Shown in pieces: positions 1-5,111 of a stretch of DNA of 5,111 nt. Each line of letters starts with the position of its first letter. Positions within the stretch are counted from its first letter, which is position 1. Below the pieces are notes generated by a model. That model was given only the letters and a program-made list of their open reading frames with translations. It was not told where the DNA came from and did not search any database. Location of the stretch: contig JAGLBU010000227.1 in NCBI GenBank assembly GCA_023146575.1, forward strand, positions 1-5,111. The letters run 5' to 3'. Position numbers and translations under genes: made by a program. This DNA comes from Methylococcales bacterium (lineage in GTDB: Bacteria; Pseudomonadota; Gammaproteobacteria; Methylococcales; Methylomonadaceae).

Positions 1-1700
1 CCCGCCCCTCCTGCGATGACGTTTTCTTCTACGGTAACGAGCACATCATGGGTTTTAGCCAATTCAAGTAATAAATCTTCATCAAAAGGTTTAACGAAGC
101 GCATGTTAACTGCCGTTGCACCTAATTGTTTAGCCACCTCTACCGAGGGTGTCACCAAGCTGCCCCATGCTAGAATTGCTACACGCTCACCCTTATGGCA
201 AGTTTGTGCTTTGCCGATTTTTAGTGCGGTCATTTTATGTTGAACTGAAACACCAGGTCCCCTCCCACGAGGATAACGAACTGAAACAGGACCTTTATGT
301 AAAAAGCCTGTGTAGAGCATTTGCCGCGATTCGTTTTCATCGGCTGGTGCCATAATCACCATATTAGGAATGCAACGAAGATAGCTATAGTCAAAAGAAC
401 CTGCATGAGTAGGGCCATCAGGACCGACCAATCCAGCACGATCAATGGCAAATAAAACATCTAAGTTTTGCAAAGCGACATCGTGAATAAGTTGGTCATA
501 AGCGCGTTGCAAAAAGGTTGAATAAATTGCCACGACAGGTTTTGCACCTTGACACGCTTGTCCTGCGGCTAAAGTAACCGCATGTTGTTCAGCGATCGCA
601 ACGTCAAAATAACGTTCTGGGTAGGTTTTTGAAAATTCAACCAGTCCTGAGCCTTCTTTCATCGCAGGGGTGATGCCAAGCAATCGGTCATCTTTGGCTG
701 CCATATCACAAAGCCATTGCCCAAAGACTTGGGTGTATGTTGGGTGAGGTGACGGTTTAGATTTGGGTAAGCTATCTTTTTTAGGGTCAAAAGCAGGTAC
801 ACCATGATAGGCGAGCGGGTCTTTTTCAGCAGGCGAATAGCCTTTACCTTTTTTAGTGACAATATGCAAAAACAAGGGGCCTGAAAGGTGTTTTAAATTT
901 TCAAGCGTTGAGACCAGCATATCAATATCATGACCATCAATAGGACCTATGTAATTGAAGCCTAATTCTTCAAATAAAGTACCTGGGACAATCATGCCTT
1001 TCATGTGTTCTTCGGTTTTTCGAGCCAATTCCCACATGCTCGGCATACGACTGAGGACTTTTTTACTTTCTTCTCGAACGGACGAGTAGAGCTTACTGGA
1101 TAATACCTTGGTCAAGTAGTTACTCATCGCCCCAACAGGCGGTGAAATCGACATATCATTATCGTTTAAAATAACCAGTAAATTCGCATCTAATGCCCCT
1201 GCGTGATTCATCGCTTCATATGCCATGCCGCCTGTAATACTGCCATCACCAATAATGGCAACCATTTTTTTATCTTCACCTTTAAGTTCTGAGGCAATAG
1301 CCATTCCTAAGGCAGCACTAATAGACGTACTGGAGTGCCCTACGCCAAACGCATCGTATTCACTTTCATAACGGGATGGAAATGCTGAGACACCATCTTT
1401 CGTGCGGATGGTTGGCATTTGTTTTTTACGACCTGTCAAAATTTTATGTGGATAGGCTTGATGACCGACATCCCAAATTAACTGATCTTCTGGCGTATTA
1501 AAAACGTAATGCAATGCGACGGTTAATTCCACCGTACCAAGCCCTGCTGAAAAATGCCCGCCTGAAAGGCTGACAGTGTGAGTTAAATACTCGCGTAATT
1601 CGGTACAAAGTGCCTCAAGTTTATCTTTAGGGAGTTCACGCACATCGGCGGGAAAATTAATATTCTCTAATAAAGAGTCGTTACTGGATACGGTGCTCAT
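1..1700 (-). CDS. dxs: 1-deoxy-D-xylulose-5-phosphate synthase, C-terminus cut by window edge
   Basis: Thiamine diphosphate enzyme that condenses pyruvate with glyceraldehyde 3-phosphate, releasing CO2, to give 1-deoxy-D-xylulose 5-phosphate; cytosolic first step of the MEP isoprenoid pathway and a precursor source for thiamine and pyridoxal. Read on the minus strand, 566 codons are open from ATG at 1700 to the left edge with no stop or frameshift. Visible motifs: SGGH (His49), DVGHQ (His80), GVGHSSTS (118-125), the ThDP/Mg motif GDGSITGG (Asp151) through LNDN (Asn180), the catalytic glutamate in AIAEQHAVT (Glu371), [15 protein letters not shown] (Arg421, His432) and VRYPRG (474-479). These line up almost residue for residue with the E. 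coli enzyme (about 620 aa), so roughly 55 C-terminal residues lie outside the window; the last visible residues are EENVIAGGA. The start is supported by an AGGA ribosome site (1710-1713) 9 nt upstream and by motif numbering. It lies 72 nt after ispA on the same strand, so co-transcription is likely. Confidence 0.97.
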   Translation of the reverse strand, partial: MSTVSSNDSLLENINFPADVRELPKDKLEALCTELREYLTHTVSLSGGHFSAGLGTVELTVALHYVFNTPEDQLIWDVGHQAYPHKILTGRKKQMPTIRTKDGVSAFPSRYESEYDAFGVGHSSTSISAALGMAIASELKGEDKKMVAIIGDGSITGGMAYEAMNHAGALDANLLVILNDNDMSISPPVGAMSNYLTKVLSSKLYSSVREESKKVLSRMPSMWELARKTEEHMKGMIVPGTLFEELGFNYIGPIDGHDIDMLVSTLENLKHLSGPLFLHIVTKKGKGYSPAEKDPLAYHGVPAFDPKKDSLPKSKPSPHPTYTQVFGQWLCDMAAKDDRLLGITPAMKEGSGLVEFSKTYPERYFDVAIAEQHAVTLAAGQACQGAKPVVAIYSTFLQRAYDQLIHDVALQNLDVLFAIDRAGLVGPDGPTHAGSFDYSYLRCIPNMVIMAPADENESRQMLYTGFLHKGPVSVRYPRGRGPGVSVQHKMTALKIGKAQTCHKGERVAILAWGSLVTPSVEVAKQLGATAVNMRFVKPFDEDLLLELAKTHDVLVTVEENVIAGGA

Positions 1701-1749
1701 AAGTCAGTTTCCTATCGATGAAGCGGGCTGTACTGGATTTAAAGTGATG

Positions 1750-1755
1750 ATTATA
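1750..1755 (-). promoter_or_regulatory. Candidate internal -10 hexamer in the ispA-dxs gap
   Basis: The minus strand reads a perfect TATAAT here, about 50 nt upstream of the dxs start and inside the 72-nt gap after ispA. It would allow dxs to be transcribed separately from ispA. No good -35 box is visible at 16-18 nt spacing (the hexamer at 17 nt reads CATTAA), and the DNA is AT-rich, so a chance match is quite possible. No hairpin resembling a terminator separates the two genes. Confidence 0.25.
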
Positions 1756-1772
1756 GAGGGGATTTTCAAAAT

Positions 1773-2669
1773 TTAATGACTTCGTTGAATAATATAGAGA
1801 GATAAATCGCGCAATATTTGGGCTTCATCACCAAAACTGTCTAAACTTTCGAGTGCTTGCTGATGTAATTGCTGTGCTTTTTGTTTTGCCCCGTCTAAGC
1901 CTAATAAAGCAGGATAAGTGGGTTTATTATTATCTTGATCTTTACCTTGCGTTTTGCCTAAGGTTTGGGTGTCACTTTCTTCATCTAAAATATCATCTTT
2001 AACCTGAAACGATAGCCCAATACATTTGGCGTAATGGTCGAGTTTTTTTGCAATTTCAGGGTCTAAGTCGGCTTTTACTAATGCCGCCATATTGACACTG
2101 GCTCGAATCAATGCACCTGTTTTGTGAATGTGCATATTTTCAAGTTCTGGTAAGCTAATTTTTTTATCGACAGAGGCTAAATCAATTGCTTGTCCTCCGA
2201 CCATACCTTGTGTACCACTGGCTTTGGTAAGGGTGCGGATGATTTGTAAGCGTTGTGTGGGCGTAATATTCAAACTTGTATCATTTACCAGTGTATCAAA
2301 GGCTAAGGTTTGTAAGGCATCACCTGCTAAAATAGCACTGGCCTCATCAAAGGCAATATGGTTGGTGGCTTTTCCTCGTCTAAGATTATCATCATCCATT
2401 GCTGGGAGATCATCATGGATAAGCGAATAAACATGGATAAACTCAATGGCACAGGCAATTCCATCCAGTGATGCGAGTTCAATTCCTAAGGCCTTTCCTG
2501 TACTATAAGTTAACATGGGTCGCATTCTTTTACCGCCATCTAAGGTGCTGTAGCGCATGGCTTGATGCAGACGAAAGGGTAAAATATTCTCAGCAGGAAG
2601 ACGTTGCTCTAAGGCTGATTCAACACGGTGTTGGCAAAGAGTTAAAAATTTTTTTAAGGCATGGCTCAT
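1773..2669 (-). CDS. ispA: Farnesyl diphosphate synthase ((2E,6E)-FPP synthase)
   Basis: Short-chain trans-prenyltransferase that adds isopentenyl diphosphate to dimethylallyl and then geranyl diphosphate, giving C15 farnesyl diphosphate in the cytosol. The 298-residue product matches the usual bacterial length (E. coli IspA is 299). Motifs in order: GGKRMRP (45-51), which binds isopentenyl diphosphate; the first aspartate-rich motif DDLPAMDD (86-93); GDALQTLAF (116-124); GGQAIDL (158-164); HKTGALIRA (182-190); the second aspartate-rich motif DDILD (225-229); and KPTYPALLG (249-257). Tyr81 and Ser82, at -5 and -4 from the first motif, are the same as in E. coli IspA and fit a C15 chain-length limit rather than geranylgeranyl diphosphate. 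The ATG at 2669 is chosen over an in-frame GTG at 2744 because it has a GGAG site 10 nt upstream and gives the family length; the extra 25 residues match nothing expected. dxs follows 72 nt downstream; parE is divergent. Confidence 0.96.
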   Translation of the reverse strand: MSHALKKFLTLCQHRVESALEQRLPAENILPFRLHQAMRYSTLDGGKRMRPMLTYSTGKALGIELASLDGIACAIEFIHVYSLIHDDLPAMDDDNLRRGKATNHIAFDEASAILAGDALQTLAFDTLVNDTSLNITPTQRLQIIRTLTKASGTQGMVGGQAIDLASVDKKISLPELENMHIHKTGALIRASVNMAALVKADLDPEIAKKLDHYAKCIGLSFQVKDDILDEESDTQTLGKTQGKDQDNNKPTYPALLGLDGAKQKAQQLHQQALESLDSFGDEAQILRDLSLYIIQRSH

Positions 2670-2679
2670 GAGTAAAAGA

Positions 2680-2683
2680 CTCC
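2680..2683 (-). promoter_or_regulatory. Shine-Dalgarno site that fixes the ispA start
   Basis: The minus strand reads TGGAGT here, with GGAG placed 10 nt before the ATG at 2669. The alternative in-frame GTG at 2744 has only A-rich sequence ahead of it and no comparable site, so this element supports the shorter 298-residue IspA. Confidence 0.6.
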
Positions 2684-2705
2684 AGAAGGGAATTCGGTGT
2701 GCTAC

Positions 2706-2740
2706 AAAAAAAAGCCTAAGGTTATCAATGTTTTTAAGGC
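2706..2740 (-). terminator. Terminator- or attenuator-like hairpin in the ispA leader
   Basis: On the minus strand GCCTTAA (2740-2734) can pair with TTAGGC (2719-2714) as a GCCT/AGGC helix, a single bulged U and two A-U pairs, closed by a loop of about 14 nt. Eight U residues (2713-2706) follow immediately. That order, stem then U-tract, is the layout of an intrinsic terminator, and it sits about 40 nt before the ispA start codon. The stem is short, bulged and only about half GC, so termination would be inefficient at best. A competing outer pairing, GTGC (2744-2741) with GCAC (2702-2699), is also possible. No leader peptide or riboswitch class was recognised. Confidence 0.25.
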
Positions 2741-2785
2741 GCACGTTTTTAAATTAACCGCCTATTATATCTTAAATTAAACCAA

Positions 2786-2790
2786 GTGAT
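2786..2790 (+). promoter_or_regulatory. Weak ribosome-binding site of parE
   Basis: parE lacks a GGAG-type site. The best candidate is GTGAT, which can pair with the other half of the 16S rRNA 3' tail (the ATCAC part), 8 nt before the ATG at 2799. This is a weak signal; the start is fixed mainly by the protein N-terminus, which matches E. coli ParE from its first residues. Confidence 0.35.
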
Positions 2791-2792
2791 GA

Positions 2793-4694
<1,902 letters not shown>

Positions 4695-4769
4695 AAAACG
4701 TGGATTCAACTAAGTACCTGATCAAAAGTTTTAGTATGTCTCTTATTTATTATCCAGAACTCAGGTAAA
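4695..4769. other. Convergent intergenic gap with a long-loop inverted repeat
   Basis: These 75 nt lie between the ends of parE (plus) and the kinase gene (minus) and would have to end both transcripts unless they overlap. The only dyad of note is TACCTGA (4715-4721) with TCAGGTA (4761-4767), a perfect 7-bp inverted repeat with a 39-nt spacer. A T6 run (4776-4781) follows on the plus side, and an A-rich run (about 4690-4698) gives U residues on the minus side. Neither run directly abuts the stem, so this is not a convincing intrinsic terminator in either direction. Confidence 0.25.
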
Positions 4770-5111
4770 TTAAGGTTTTTTGATATTAATTTCAATCCAA
4801 AAAGATGAGCCTTTATCGACAACCGTCTCCACACCGATACGCCCTTCCATCAAAGCCATGAGTTTTTCACAAAAACTAAGGCCGATGCCATTACCCGGTA
4901 TCACGCCATCTTTAGCCGATAAACGTTCAAACGGTTGGAATAATTTTTTTAAATCTTCATCGTTAATCCCATAGCCTGTATCAATAACCCATAATTTAAT
5001 TTTGCCTTGATTTCTAGCATCAACTCTTACGGTAACCATGCCTGTTGGGCGATTATACTTAATAGCATTAGATAATAAATTTAATAATACCTGATAAATT
5101 AAACGCTTATC
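4770..5111 (-). CDS. Sensor histidine kinase, C-terminal ATP-binding domain only; N-terminus beyond window edge
   Basis: The reading frame is open from the right edge to TAA at 4770-4772 and gives 113 C-terminal residues of a HATPase_c (catalytic/ATP-binding) domain. Counting from the first visible residue: N box LLNLLSNAIKYN (9-20), G1 box DTGYGI (44-49), F box LFQPFERL (57-64), G2 box GNGIGLSF (73-80), then the usual MEGRIGVET and GSSFWIEI strand at the end. Such domains bind ATP to phosphorylate a histidine in the preceding dimerisation domain, which then donates to a response regulator. The protein ends right after the domain, so no receiver domain is fused at its C-terminus. The ATG at 5039 is an internal methionine: conserved kinase sequence, including the N box, continues upstream of it to the edge. 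The sensed signal, the membrane topology and the partner regulator cannot be judged. The gene converges on parE, so no functional link is implied. Confidence 0.93.
   Translation of the reverse strand, partial: DKRLIYQVLLNLLSNAIKYNRPTGMVTVRVDARNQGKIKLWVIDTGYGINDEDLKKLFQPFERLSAKDGVIPGNGIGLSFCEKLMALMEGRIGVETVVDKGSSFWIEINIKKP

Noticed and set aside
242..288. Direct repeat of GAACTGAAACA (242-252 and 278-288), 36 nt apart, which could suggest a CRISPR-like or iteron array
   Set aside because: Only two copies, both inside dxs and both encoding Val-Ser-Val in frame in a normal part of the protein.
16..355. Plus-strand open frames at 16-243 and 149-355
   Set aside because: Both are antisense to dxs, which is uninterrupted and conserved across this stretch.
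659..862. Open reading frame on the minus strand in a different frame from dxs
   Set aside because: It lies wholly within dxs, whose own frame has all expected catalytic motifs; the translated product resembles no known protein.
2128..2671. Two plus-strand open frames (2128-2430 and 2468-2671) opposite ispA
   Set aside because: They are antisense shadows of a well-conserved gene, with no ribosome sites or recognisable protein features.
2670..2744. Possible 25-residue N-terminal extension of IspA from an in-frame GTG at 2744
   Set aside because: The GTG has no ribosome-binding site, the added residues have no counterpart in the family, and the ATG at 2669 has a GGAG site and gives the standard length.
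4780..4974. Plus-strand open frame opposite the kinase fragment
   Set aside because: It is antisense to an intact HATPase_c domain carrying all its ATP-binding boxes.

Overview
The window is chromosomal housekeeping DNA from an AT-rich gammaproteobacterium. The three identifiable proteins (Dxs, IspA, ParE) resemble their Escherichia coli counterparts closely in length, motif spacing and long conserved stretches, and TTA, AAA and ATT are frequent codons. The exact lineage cannot be fixed from the sequence; a methanotroph-like or sulfur-oxidiser-like marine gammaproteobacterium is possible but only a guess. I find no mobile element, CRISPR array, RNA gene or defence cassette.

Layout. Bases 1-1700 (minus strand) hold most of dxs, cut by the left window edge. 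Bases 1773-2669 (minus) hold a complete ispA, 72 nt upstream of dxs and reading the same way. Bases 2670-2798 are a 129-nt divergent control region. Bases 2799-4694 (plus) hold a complete parE. Bases 4695-4769 are a convergent intergenic gap. Bases 4770-5111 (minus) hold the C-terminal ATP-binding domain of a sensor histidine kinase, cut by the right edge.

Function. Dxs makes 1-deoxy-D-xylulose 5-phosphate, the first product of the MEP isoprenoid pathway. IspA condenses the C5 products of that pathway into farnesyl diphosphate, which feeds undecaprenyl lipid carrier, quinone side chains and, in some lineages, hopanoids or carotenoids. The two genes probably form an operon, ispA-dxs. The usual enterobacterial partner xseB does not fit in the gap upstream of ispA. 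parE encodes the ATPase subunit of topoisomerase IV and diverges from ispA. The kinase fragment is unrelated in function to its neighbours.

The most notable non-coding signals are in the ispA/parE divergent region: two almost superimposed -10-like hexamers on opposite strands, and a small hairpin followed by eight U residues in the inferred ispA leader. Both are sequence-level suggestions only. I did not find an undescribed system here.
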